Below are positions 27,884-37,400 of a stretch of 64,000 nt of DNA, piece after piece. This DNA is from Nostoc sp. UHCC 0926 (lineage in GTDB: Bacteria; Cyanobacteriota; Cyanobacteriia; Cyanobacteriales; Nostocaceae): positions 434,001 through 498,000 of the forward strand of contig NZ_CP117768.1 of the NCBI RefSeq assembly GCF_028623165.1. The letters are read 5' to 3'. Each line of letters begins with the position of its first letter. Within the stretch, counting starts at the first letter, position 1. The position numbers were made by a program, and so were the translations under genes. The notes under the pieces are model-generated. The model was not told the DNA's origin and searched no databases. It saw only the letters and a list, made by a program, of their open reading frames with translations.

Positions 27884-28807
27884 ATGACTAAGAGAAGAAT
27901 TGTTTTCTTTATTGCTTTAGTAAGTATTACTGTTATGGTGATAATATATATTCAAAAAATCAAACAACCCACTTATGCAGATATACTTATAGCTCTTACG
28001 TTTCCTGTATTAATAACTATTATAACTTATGCTATTCAGCCTGTTAGCGAATGGTTAGATAATTATTTAAACGAACCTAATTTAAAAAATAAAGGCTGTA
28101 CTATTTATTTATATGGTGGTGCAGGGACAGGTAAAACAAGTTTAGCAAATAGTTGGTATACAGCTAATACACTTCCTCATGTGTCAACAACAGATATTCA
28201 TTGTTATGAACTTAAAATTCCACGTAACTCTTTAAAACGAAAACACACCAAAATCCGTGTAATTGATTATAAAGGGCAAAAGCAGTCTCAAGTGACTACT
28301 AATATTTCAGAGAAATTTGTAGGAAGAAAAAATAAACGTCTAGTAAATGCTGCTTTATTTCTAGTGGATATTGTAGGACGCTTTGATGAAAACGATGATA
28401 TTTTAGATACAGAACGGAAACAATTGTTGTGGCTAAATAGTAACACAGAAGTAAAAGTAAATGAAAGAATTAAAGAACACACATATTACATAAATGGAAG
28501 TTTAGAAATAGTTTTTTCTGTCATTTACAGTCTTAATTTAAGAAGTGTTAAACTTGTAATAAATAAATTTGATATTATAGAAGATTTACTAAAAAACGGC
28601 TTCTTACCTAATCCTTCTAATTTAGATCATACTGACTATGCTAAAAAACTTTTTGAAAAAATAGAATCAGAAATATCTCAAGCTTGTCGAGAAAATAACA
28701 TACAAGATTTTTCAGTCGAAGTTATCAGCGCTACAAAAGATTATAGAACTCGGTTTGTTTTAGAAAGTATCATTTCTACTTACGAAAATTATATTCAGCA
28801 AATTTAA
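27884..28807 (+). CDS. Membrane-anchored P-loop GTPase-like protein
   Basis: The 307-residue protein has two N-terminal hydrophobic segments (about 7-25 and 33-51) and then a complete small-GTPase motif set: G1 GGAGTGKTS at 78-86, G3 DYKG at 128-131, G4 NKFD at 227-230 and a G5-like SATKD near 283. The domain should face the cytoplasm. Base composition is far more AT-rich than the neighbours, suggesting transfer. A second AT-rich gene follows 22 bp later. I do not recognise a named family. Related membrane GTPases occur in bacterial conflict loci, but that role is inference. Confidence 0.8.
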   Translation: MTKRRIVFFIALVSITVMVIIYIQKIKQPTYADILIALTFPVLITIITYAIQPVSEWLDNYLNEPNLKNKGCTIYLYGGAGTGKTSLANSWYTANTLPHVSTTDIHCYELKIPRNSLKRKHTKIRVIDYKGQKQSQVTTNISEKFVGRKNKRLVNAALFLVDIVGRFDENDDILDTERKQLLWLNSNTEVKVNERIKEHTYYINGSLEIVFSVIYSLNLRSVKLVINKFDIIEDLLKNGFLPNPSNLDHTDYAKKLFEKIESEISQACRENNIQDFSVEVISATKDYRTRFVLESIISTYENYIQQI

Positions 28808-28829
28808 ATTATTAGTACAAGAATCAAAA

Positions 28830-29282
28830 ATGAAAGATGAAAATGACCCCAAAAAAAACTTAGAAGAATTAAAGAGAAAGATAGATTACCGTCAAGATGA
28901 GGTTAAAGACAGTAATAAAATATCTAACCTATTCCAGACTTCTAATATATTGTTTTACATAAGTATACTATTATTCATAATTTCAGGATTATCATTAATT
29001 TATAATAATGAAAATAATGAAAAATATATTAACATTTTGATTGTAGATAATATAGGAAAACCAATAGAAAATGCTGAAGTCGTATTTGTAAATGAAAGTA
29101 GCCCGTCGATTCAAAACACCAATAATCAAGGCTTTATTCAACTTAAAGTTCCACCACAACAAGAATTAGATGTTCTTATTAGAAAAAATGGTTTTACACC
29201 AATGTTAGCCAGAATAGGTATAAAAGAAGAGTCTAAAATAAATAAGATTTATCAATTAGAAATTGAAAAACATACCCCGTAG
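28830..29282 (+). CDS. Single-pass membrane protein with a carboxypeptidase-regulatory-like beta domain
   Basis: The 150-residue protein has an N-terminal charged helix (PKKNLEELKRKIDYRQDEV), one hydrophobic segment (about 38-58, ILFYISILLFIISGLSLIYN) and a C-terminal domain INILIVDNIGKPIENAEVVF ... TNNQGFIQLKVP, the shape of a carboxypeptidase-regulatory/Ig-like beta sandwich. AT content matches the preceding GTPase gene, 22 bp upstream on the same strand. The pair looks like one acquired unit. Function is unknown. Confidence 0.7.
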   Translation: MKDENDPKKNLEELKRKIDYRQDEVKDSNKISNLFQTSNILFYISILLFIISGLSLIYNNENNEKYINILIVDNIGKPIENAEVVFVNESSPSIQNTNNQGFIQLKVPPQQELDVLIRKNGFTPMLARIGIKEESKINKIYQLEIEKHTP

Positions 29283-29422
29283 ATTATCCTGTCTTTGCTA
29301 TAACAATCCGGAGTCATTGGTGAGAAAATAATAAGCTAAAAAATCCTTATTTTACAAGCGTTACAGCCTTTATTAATTCTCACGTATCATTTAGGATTGC
29401 TCTAGATAAAACCTATGTCAAA

Positions 29423-29722
29423 TTGTGCCAGTTTTTGGATGACAAACCAGGAGTAGCGCGAACCCTTGCTCAACAGTTATTAAGGTCAGGAACATCGATA
29501 GGAGCTAATGTAGAAGAAGCACAAGCTGCTCAAAGCAAAGCAGATTTTATCAGCAAGCTCATGATTGCACTAAAAGAATCCCGTGAAACTCAGTATTGGT
29601 TAAGATTGCTTATTGCTTCCGAAATAGTACCTCAAGAAAAAATTAGTCAACTCCAAACCGAAGCCGAAGAACTAACAAAAATTCTTGGTGCCATCATCAT
29701 CTCCACCAAAGGCTCCACCTAA
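29423..29722 (+). CDS. Four-helix-bundle protein (23S rRNA intervening-sequence type), possibly N-terminally damaged
   Basis: The 99-residue protein contains the family core QQLLRSGTSIGANVEEAQAA, KADFISKLMIALKESRETQY and WLRLLIASEI. The only start available nearby is TTG at 29423. The same frame is open upstream to 29324 and encodes the family-like SFRIALDKTYVKL, but without an ATG or GTG. The N-terminus may therefore have been lost or replaced. The protein is not inside an rRNA gene here; free-standing copies are common and their role is unknown. Confidence 0.75.
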   Translation: MCQFLDDKPGVARTLAQQLLRSGTSIGANVEEAQAAQSKADFISKLMIALKESRETQYWLRLLIASEIVPQEKISQLQTEAEELTKILGAIIISTKGST

Positions 29723-29774
29723 CCTCATCCTCCTCAATTTTTAATTTTTAATTTTTAATTTTTAATTCCTCAAC

Positions 29775-29858
29775 GGAGAGGGGGAGATTCGAACTCCCGG
29801 AGGTTTTAGCCTCATCCGATTTCAAGTCGGACGCAATCGACCACTCTGCCACCTCTCC
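29775..29858 (-). tRNA. tRNA-Ser (anticodon TGA)
   Basis: On the minus strand the gene starts GGAGAGGTGGCAGAGTGGTC, with the anticodon loop CTTGAAA in a CCGA/TCGG stem, a long variable arm (GATGAGGCTAAAACCTCC region) typical of class II tRNAs, the T-arm GTTCGAATC and the acceptor end CCTCTCC. CCA is not encoded. Confidence 0.95.
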
Positions 29859-29989
29859 AATAAATCTGTCAAACTTGTACATACCCTACTTTCAGACGCT
29901 ATTCAGGCGCTTTTGTTGGTTAGCACTAAAGCTGACAGATCATACTATATCGTATCATCTACGCAGATTGCACAACTGGATGCGAATGT

Positions 29990-30910
29990 CTACGACACAC
30001 TACGCGATCGCTCGTAGAAAATTTCCTCTGAAGCCACCTGGAAGTCATTGCCCACCCAAATTAAGGAAACTTGCGAAACCATACCCGCCTCTAGGGAGAC
30101 AATGGAAAAATTACGCAACTTCTCGCTGCCATTTTCCACAATCCTCGGCACTGTGGCTGCATTCAAATAAATTGTCCCCTCTGGACTTCTAAAGATGGGC
30201 TTGCGCTGCACCTTCTTGGTATGGCGTAAATCTCGGTGCATATGACCAAATGTCACCAGGGGAATGGTTTTACCAGCAGTCATGGCTTGAGAAATCGCCT
30301 CGCCAAAATCTGGATCACCAAAATCGCCGCCAATTGGATGCCAGTCTTTGCCACAGGGGTCTTCGGGGCGATCGCCTAACCCACTAGGCCCATTGTGACC
30401 CAAAAATATAATCGTCTCGTAAGCAGCGCTTTTCACCGCTTTAACGATGCGATCGGCAGATTCTTCCAAACTCGTCACACCGTAACGTTCTTTACAGATT
30501 TCCGCGAATTTCCACTCTGGACCACCCCAGGTAAAGGGACGACCCCCCACTACAGTTAAATTCCAAGCGGGAAAATCTAGCTTACCGTAACCGACATGGG
30601 ACGCGCCTAATAAATCTAGCTGTTCTTGTACCCAGTCTTCCTTAGAGCGGTCATAAGGAGCCTTCTTACGTCCCCATTCGGTGGCGGTGTACCAGGCATC
30701 GTGGTTGCCCATCACGGCTGCTTTGGGAATATCGAGGGATGCGATCGCTCTGACCACTTCTACCGATTCATTGCCAAAATCCCCGACAAACAGCACTAAG
30801 TCAACACCCAGATGCTTGAGTGCAATACCATCTTCCACTTCCCATTGGTCGTGAACATCTCCAACTACAGCAATTTTGAGGGTTATCAATTGAGTTTTCT
30901 GACTGGTCAT
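29990..30910 (-). CDS. Metallophosphoesterase, TIGR04168 family
   Basis: The 306-residue protein shows the calcineurin-like phosphoesterase motifs: AVVGDVHDQW (D-x-H), LFVGDFGNE (GD), AVMGNHDAWY (GNHD), IFLGHNGPSG and VTFGHMHRDLRH (GHxH). Such proteins use a dinuclear metal centre. The substrate is unknown. I chose the ATG giving MTSQKTQLITLK; a longer TTG-initiated form would overlap the promoter area shared with nadA on the other strand. Cyanobacterial and plant members of this family are conserved. Confidence 0.9.
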   Translation of the reverse strand: MTSQKTQLITLKIAVVGDVHDQWEVEDGIALKHLGVDLVLFVGDFGNESVEVVRAIASLDIPKAAVMGNHDAWYTATEWGRKKAPYDRSKEDWVQEQLDLLGASHVGYGKLDFPAWNLTVVGGRPFTWGGPEWKFAEICKERYGVTSLEESADRIVKAVKSAAYETIIFLGHNGPSGLGDRPEDPCGKDWHPIGGDFGDPDFGEAISQAMTAGKTIPLVTFGHMHRDLRHTKKVQRKPIFRSPEGTIYLNAATVPRIVENGSEKLRNFSIVSLEAGMVSQVSLIWVGNDFQVASEEIFYERSRSVS

Positions 30911-31059
30911 GCCACTTTCCTTGCCGTCTATCTCCAGGATATGAAACTCAGCCCGATTTGGACACAACCCGAAAATATCAACCGCCCACTATTTTTGGTA
31001 AAAACTACTATAATTGATTCCACAGGACATAAATTTGCAACTTAGAGCACCCCCTAACT

Positions 31060-32034
31060 GTGTTTACTACTGCACTAGCTCAACGAGAAAAAACCCAACC
31101 GGGTGAACTACCACTAGATTTGTTTGCCGCCATTGAGAGTCTCAAAAAAGAACTCAATGCAGTTATTCTGGCGCATTATTATCAAGAGCCAGATATTCAG
31201 GATATTGCAGACTTTATTGGGGATTCATTACAACTGGCGAAAGCAGCAGAAAAAACCAATGCGGATGTGATCGTCTTTGCTGGTGTTCATTTCATGGCAG
31301 AAACAGCAAAGATACTTAATCCCGATAAATTAGTACTTTTACCAGATTTGAATGCTGGTTGTTCTTTAGCCGACAGTTGTCCACCAGACGCGTTTGCAGC
31401 TTTTAAAGCAGCGCATCCAAATCATCTGGTGGTGTCTTACATCAACTGCTCTGCTGATATTAAGGCGATGAGCGATATTATTTGTACTAGTTCCAATGCT
31501 GTGAAAATTGTGCAGCAGATACCGAAGGAACAGCCGATTATTTTTGCCCCAGATCGGAATTTGGGGCGGTATGTCATGGAGCAGACTGGACGAGATTTAG
31601 TCCTATGGCAAGGTAGCTGTGTTGTCCATGAAACCTTTTCGGAAAAGAAAATTGTCCAGTTAAAAATTGCCCACCCAGAAGCAGAGGCGATCGCCCACCC
31701 AGAATGTGAAAGTAGTGTATTGCGCCACGCCAGCTTTATTGGCTCCACAGCAGCTTTACTCAAGTATTGTCAAAACAGCCCCACCAAGGAATTTATCGTT
31801 GCTACGGAGCCTGGAATCATTCACCAAATGCAAAAACTAGCTCCTGACAAGCATTTTATTCCTGCACCGCCAATGAATAACTGCGCTTGCAACGAATGTC
31901 CATTTATGCGGTTAAATACCCTAGAAAAGCTCTACTGGGCAATGAAAAATCGCACTCCCGAAATTACCATGTCAGAGGATATCCGCCTTGCTGCACTCCG
32001 ACCAATGCAACGAATGCTGGAGATGAGCATGTAA
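31060..32034 (+). CDS. nadA: Quinolinate synthase
   Basis: NadA, 324 residues, condenses iminoaspartate with dihydroxyacetone phosphate to quinolinate in NAD synthesis. It is a [4Fe-4S] enzyme. The cluster cysteines lie in [13 protein letters not shown], the GSCVVHETF region and [14 protein letters not shown]. Other signatures are [20 protein letters not shown] and HPECESSVL. The start is GTG at 31060, the first in-frame start giving the usual length. It is divergent from the metallophosphoesterase gene. Confidence 0.96.
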   Translation: MFTTALAQREKTQPGELPLDLFAAIESLKKELNAVILAHYYQEPDIQDIADFIGDSLQLAKAAEKTNADVIVFAGVHFMAETAKILNPDKLVLLPDLNAGCSLADSCPPDAFAAFKAAHPNHLVVSYINCSADIKAMSDIICTSSNAVKIVQQIPKEQPIIFAPDRNLGRYVMEQTGRDLVLWQGSCVVHETFSEKKIVQLKIAHPEAEAIAHPECESSVLRHASFIGSTAALLKYCQNSPTKEFIVATEPGIIHQMQKLAPDKHFIPAPPMNNCACNECPFMRLNTLEKLYWAMKNRTPEITMSEDIRLAALRPMQRMLEMSM

Positions 32035-32155
32035 CTAGTATTTTTTATCCAGATGGTAGAGACGCAGTTTTGTTGTGTCTCTACCACAAGTTATTTTTCT
32101 AAGCACTTGCAATATCTAAAAGATGGTGCTAATATTTTAAATCGTGAGAGAAATT

Positions 32156-32241
32156 GGGTCGGTGTCCGAGTGGTTAATGGAGACGGACTGTAAATCCGTT
32201 GGCTAGCGCCTACGCTGGTTCAAATCCAGCCCGGCCCACCA
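32156..32241 (+). tRNA. tRNA-Tyr (anticodon GTA)
   Basis: The gene starts GGGTCGGTGTCCGAGTGGTT, has the anticodon loop CTGTAAA in a CGGA/TCCG stem, a class II variable arm, the T-arm GTTCAAATC and acceptor end CCGGCCCA. The CCA end is encoded at 32239-32241. Confidence 0.96.
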
Positions 32242-32320
32242 CTTACGAAGTTATAAGTTATAATGACTGGGTGAGCATCAAAACTCCCAGCATTCTAACT
32301 TACAACAAAAATTATATTTC

Positions 32321-32392
32321 GCCCGTGTGGCTCAGTGGTAGAGCACACCCTTGGTAAGGGTGAGGTCACGAGTTCAATCCTCGTCACGGGCT
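32321..32392 (+). tRNA. tRNA-Thr (anticodon GGT)
   Basis: It starts GCCCGTGTGGCTCAGTGGTA, with the anticodon loop TTGGTAA in a CACCC/GGGTG stem, the T-arm GTTCAATCC and acceptor end CACGGGCT. It lies 79 bp after tRNA-Tyr on the same strand and may be co-transcribed with it. CCA is not encoded. Confidence 0.96.
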
Positions 32393-32911
32393 TATTTTGC
32401 TAGTAAAAATCAAAGTTTTTATGCAATATGTAGCTTGAAAGCTACTGAGAATTTTTGCAGCTTAGAAAACTTTGCTGGTTGATTATTTTAAGATACATAA
32501 ATTAAGTACTGTGGGCGATGCCTACGGCAGGCTGCGCCAACGCACCAAAATTGATTTAGTTTATGGGGCTTGCTGCAAATGAGTTTGTCCTGGGTTTACA
32601 ATACTCATGAGCAATGAAATGAGTCGTAATTAGAAGCCTCTGCCTGACTTAGAATGGGTTAATGATATTTTTGAGGAGCCATATATTTGTGAGTATGCTG
32701 CTGGGAGCATGGACGCGAATATGGGTGCAGACAGATTTGAAGCTGTGTGATGTCTACGACGGGCTACGCCTACGCAGGAAGTATGGTGGATACATCAAGT
32801 AACTAGCGGCGTTAAACTGATCACAACTGAAAATATCCCCCAGTCCACTCCGACATCAATAGATAATAATGATTTGAAGGGAATAGGATCTTTAGCGTTT
32901 GGCATAATGGC
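32393..32911. other. Intergenic region with dispersed repeats
   Basis: No gene is supported. It holds an inverted copy (32511-32546) of the repeat at 16963-16996 and a related CTACGACGGGCTACGCCTAC stretch near 32752. Confidence 0.55.
32511..32546. repeat. Dispersed repeat, inverted copy of 16963-16996
   Basis: TGGGCGATGCCTACGGCAGG followed by CTGCGCCAACGCACC matches the other copy in reverse complement with one or two changes. Confidence 0.75.
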
Positions 32912-33640
32912 ATGAGTTTAAAGGCAGTTCTCTTTGATTTTAATGGTGTGATCATTAACGATGAGCCAATCCACCTGCAACTGATAGATGAGATTCTCAT
33001 GGAAGAAAATCTCCAACCCCAGCGCGTCGATGAGCGTCAAGCTTCTTTAGGACGCAGTGATCGCGCTTGTTTTCAGCAATTACTCGCTAATCGTGGTAGA
33101 GTAGATAACGAAAACTATTTAACTCAGTTGCTGTACCGCAAAGCCCAAGCCTATGTGGTGGAACTAGAGAAAATAGAGAAACTGCCTTTATATCCAGGTG
33201 TAGAAGATTTGATATTTCAGGTGCGATCGCTGAATCTGAAACTAGGATTAGTCAGTGGCGCTTTTCGCAAAGAAATAGAATTGGTACTTCATCGAGCTAA
33301 ACTAGCCGAACATTTTAAAATTATCGTCGCGGGTGATGACATCACCACCAGTAAACCAGAACCCGATGGTTATTTACTGGCTGTAAAACGCCTAAATAAA
33401 GAATATCCTGAATTGAACCTTCAACCACACGAGTGTCTGGCGATTGAAGATACCCCAGCAGGGATTGCAGCAGCAAAGCGATCGCAAATGCAAGTTGTTG
33501 GTGTAGCCAATACTTACCCATTTCACATGCTCCAACGCTGCTGTAACTGGACTGTTGATTATCTCAGTGAGTTGGAACTCGAACGGGTGCAGAAGATTTA
33601 TTCCCAAAAAGAGCCTCAGCCATCGGCAACTGAATGTTAG
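32912..33640 (+). CDS. HAD-family hydrolase (phosphoglucomutase/phosphatase-like)
   Basis: The 242-residue protein has HAD motif I as VLFDFNGVIIND (nucleophile Asp first in DFNG), motif II LGLVSGAFRKE, and motifs III/IV DDITTSKPEPDGY and LAIEDTPAGIAAAKRSQM. The helical cap between motifs I and II fits subfamily I, like beta-phosphoglucomutase and 2-phosphoglycolate phosphatase. The second Asp of the usual DxD motif is Asn (DFN), which in some members is tolerated in phosphatases but matters for mutases. The substrate is not known. Confidence 0.88.
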   Translation: MSLKAVLFDFNGVIINDEPIHLQLIDEILMEENLQPQRVDERQASLGRSDRACFQQLLANRGRVDNENYLTQLLYRKAQAYVVELEKIEKLPLYPGVEDLIFQVRSLNLKLGLVSGAFRKEIELVLHRAKLAEHFKIIVAGDDITTSKPEPDGYLLAVKRLNKEYPELNLQPHECLAIEDTPAGIAAAKRSQMQVVGVANTYPFHMLQRCCNWTVDYLSELELERVQKIYSQKEPQPSATEC

Positions 33641-33705
33641 AATACTATATGGTGATAGTGTATTCAGTTAATGAGTAATATTACTCTTGACTTTGCACTA
33701 ATTAA

Positions 33706-33778
33706 GGGGAATTAGCTCAGTTGGTAGAGTGCTGCGATCGCACCGCAGAGGCCATCGGTTCAAATCCGTTATTCTCCA
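33706..33778 (+). tRNA. tRNA-Ala (anticodon CGC)
   Basis: It starts GGGGAATTAGCTCAGTTGGT. The anticodon arm CTGCG-ATCGCAC-CGCAG gives anticodon CGC and overlaps a HIP1 octamer (GCGATCGC). The T-arm ATCGG-TTCAAAT-CCGTT contains one T-T mismatch. The acceptor pairs GGGGAAT with ATTCTCC through one G-T pair. CCA is not encoded. It borders the type I restriction operon. Confidence 0.85.
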
Positions 33779-33783
33779 TTTGT

Positions 33784-34476
33784 TTATAAACTAAAAATTG
33801 CGCCATTTTTCGCCAACCACTCTTTTCTATCCACGCAGTCAGGTAAGATTCGCTCTACTCTGTCCCAAAAGTCTCTATTGTGGTTGGGTTGAATTAAGTG
33901 AACCATTTCATGCACTACTACATATTCAATCATGGAAGTAGGAAGCAAAGCAACACGCCAGTGGAAATAAATATCACCTTTTGGATTACATGAACCCCAA
34001 CGATTACCGAGTTCGCGCACTTGGATAGAAGTAGGTTTTGCGCCGATTCTGTTAGCAATAGATGTAGTAATTGATTCTAAATGCTGTTGAATATGACCGC
34101 GATACCACTGGATAAATAAATCTCGACCTTGCTGTTGATGCGATCGCAAAAGTTCAAAGCGTCCTTGGTAAAGTCTAAGAGGGTTGTCTGCGGTATCTAC
34201 TAATTTCAGGCGATAGCTGCGTCCTAAATAGTGGAAGCCTTCGCCAGGTAAATAAGTTTTTTGTTCAGCTGGCGGTTTTATTGCTGCTTTTTTGAGGAGT
34301 TTGCTGTAAATCCAGAAGCGGCGTTGTTCGATAATTTTCCCTAGTTTTTCTACAGGGACTTGAGGTGGTGTTGTGATGATTAGTTGACCGTCGCGTTCGA
34401 TGGTAATTTCAACTGTGCGACGACGGGGACTTTCGCGCAGTTCAAAGGAAAGTTCTCCAACATTAATGGTTTTCAT
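33784..34476 (-). CDS. YgjP-like M48-type metallopeptidase
   Basis: The 230-residue protein is of the YgjP/WLM (DUF45) family, with the zinc motif HEMVHLIQPNHNRDFW (HExxH plus a downstream His) and the family signature RELGNRWGSCNPKGDIYFHW. It overlaps the end of hsdR by 4 bp, so it is the last gene of the restriction operon. Members of this family are frequently encoded beside type I hsdR genes; their role there is not known. Confidence 0.9.
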   Translation of the reverse strand: MKTINVGELSFELRESPRRRTVEITIERDGQLIITTPPQVPVEKLGKIIEQRRFWIYSKLLKKAAIKPPAEQKTYLPGEGFHYLGRSYRLKLVDTADNPLRLYQGRFELLRSHQQQGRDLFIQWYRGHIQQHLESITTSIANRIGAKPTSIQVRELGNRWGSCNPKGDIYFHWRVALLPTSMIEYVVVHEMVHLIQPNHNRDFWDRVERILPDCVDRKEWLAKNGAIFSL

Positions 34477-37400
34477 CGCCCTCGATTTGCATCGTGTCGT
34501 TCGGCTAATTGGGTGATTTGGTCTGCTAAACCATCCAGTTTACTATCTGGGAAGACATTTAAATCTTCTAATTTCAGCCAGATATTTTTACAGAGGTTTT
34601 CCCTGGCTACCAAGTCGTTCCAGAAGCCGATTACATAACTTTGGTTGTAGATAAAGTCTACCAGTTCGGTGGTAAAGGTTTGTAGTTTGGTGGCAATTTC
34701 GGGTGTTGGTGAGTCTAGCGTATCTATGAGAGCATTGAAGAAAGGGCGAATTCGGGCTGATGGTTGATTTTCGCTGACTTCAGTTTGTTCGGCTCGGACT
34801 TTTTGCGCTAGGTTTAAAAATTCTGTAGCGATCGCATTCCAATCTGCACCCAAACGTTGTAAAATTTCTTCTAGTTTATCGCTGAGGTTGCGATAATAAA
34901 CTGGGTCATCGTCTAGGTGGGTGCGGATGTGGTAACGGATAGCGTGTTCCATTTCAGCCGCACGAGTTTCGACGGAACTTCTTTGTTGTACCCGTTGCTC
35001 AAAGTCTAGGTCAAGGATATTTACTGGTGAGACTTTCAGGTTAATCCCCTGAGATTGAATGTGTTGGTCTATCAGCGCTTGAACTTTTTCTTTAGCGTCT
35101 TCTGGGCGTTCATCTCGGAAAATATCATCGACTAATTTCTTTAATTCTCCCAATTTTTTCGCATCTTTCAGGTAGCGCAAAGCTTGGGGACGAGGTAAAA
35201 AGGCATCCATTGCTTGCAGAAATTCCCGCAGAAGTTGATAGAATTCTGCACGCGCTCGCTCGTCATGATTTAGGATATTTACACAAGCTTCTTTGTCATC
35301 ATAAATATTTAAGTTGCGTTCTTGCCAAAAGTTCATTACCCGGTGGTGGGCTTGATCTAATTTGGGTAGTTCTTCTTGGATATCAAACCAAGCACCATCG
35401 ACATCTTCTTGGTCGTAGACACTCATCGCAGCGGCGATGTCGATACCGTAATAGTCTACAATTAAACCGTAGTCTTTACCTTCGGCGGTGCGATTGGTAC
35501 GAGCGATGGCTTGTAATAAATCATGTTCTACTAAGCTGCGGTCTACATATAGCACTTGTTCTAAAGGTGCGTCGAAGCCTACAAGTAGTTTATTATTCAC
35601 AATTAAAAAAGCTAAACCGTCTTCATCTAAGTTTTTCCAGAAACGGTTTTTGTAGATGGTATGGTTATTTTCATCCGTCCATTGTTTCCAGGCTTGGGGG
35701 TCTTTTTTGCTGTTGGCGGAGATAATCGCCGCAAATTCCAAACGCTTGATGGTATCGAGGTAAGGATAAGCTTGTACGAGGGTGCGGTATTCGGGAGGTG
35801 CTGATTCTAATTTCAGACTTTGCAGAATAACGGCTTTTGATTCTAATTCTTGAATCAGTTCGTCTTTGGCTGCGGTAAGATATTGCTGGTACAAAACGCA
35901 AGCTTGGCGATCGCTTGCTGCTACCTGAGCTTTAAATTTACCCTGCATGATCCGGGTGACATAGTGCCGTAAGATATGTCTAGCCTTGTCCTTCATCAGT
36001 TCTTTAGCGTTGAGGACGTTCCTTTTTCCGGCGTATTTGGATTTAATCGCTGCCCGTTCTTCTGCGGTATAGTCTTGAAATAGCACCTCAAAAAGTTGGT
36101 CTAGGGTGTTGGCTCCTTTGACTGCTCCCATTGTTTCCAGCCCTTCGTAGAAAATGGGAACGGTAACTTTATCTTTTTGGGAATCGCGGATACTGTAGAT
36201 ATCAATATAAGAATTTTCGTCATTAGCAAAGATGTCTTTTGTTTTCTTTTTCTTTGCTGAGATGATGGGAGTTCCTGTAAAACCAATTTTGGCGCAATTG
36301 GGTAAAGCTTTGGAAAGGTAAGCGTGAAGGGTGTTGCTGTGGGAACGGTGAGCTTCGTCAATTAATAGTAAAATGTTTTCCGAGGGATTGAGAGCATTGT
36401 TTAACTCCTCAATATCAGCGTATTCTTTCAGTTCATTAATTTTGTTAAATTTCTGAACCATTCCAAAAACAATACCCGGCCCTGTTTGTCGCAGTTTCTT
36501 CGCTAAATCTTTGATGCTTGTTGCTACTTGCAGAGTTTGACCAGAAAGGGTTGCTGTTTGTTGAAGTTGTTCTTCTAAATCTGTGCGATCAGTAACGATG
36601 ACAGCTTTAAACTGTTGAAGTTGGGGAATTGTCCGCAGTTTGCGAAGGATAAACACCATATCCAAGCTTTTACCTGAGCCTTGGTAGTGCCAGATAATAC
36701 CGCCACGCTGGTCTTCGCTACCGTGTTGTGTTTTAGTTTTACCGTGTAGCAAGCGGTCAACGGCTTTGGATACGCCACGAAATTGTTGATAGCGCGGGAC
36801 TATTTTGATTCGACGGTTGTGTTTGGTTGTGAACAGAATGTAGTGGCGTAGGATGTCTAGCAAATTGCTGGGGTGAAGCATTCCGGCGATGAGTTGCTGG
36901 CGGCGGTTAAGTTTGGATGGGTCAATTAAATCTTCTAACTTTTCGCCGCTTTTGACTGCTGTTAAAGTTTCGCCTTCCCTAGTAGGGGAAGATTCAGGTA
37001 ATAAGTAATTAGATGCACTTGAGATTAATTCCTCTTCGGGAAGCGTCGGGTTGGTGATGTCTAAAACCTGGGCGATGAAGTTGGAATCAAAAGGGCTGGT
37101 GTCTTTCCATTCGAGATAATGCTTGGGTTGACTCCCCACCGTACCCACGACAGCCCGCCCGGAGGTGCAGGAAATCATCAATTGGTTGTAGTGAAATAAG
37201 CGCTCAATTCCTTCTGGTAGGAGGCTGTGACGTTGGTTGGAGTATTTTAGCAAGTCTTGAATCCCAGATTTGAGCATATCTGCACCTGGGGCTTTGCATT
37301 CGATGACGACGAGGGGGATACCGTTGACAAACAAAATGATATCGGGGCGATAGTGACCTTTGGGGCCTTTTACTCCCGGTGGGTCGATGCGGAATTGGCT

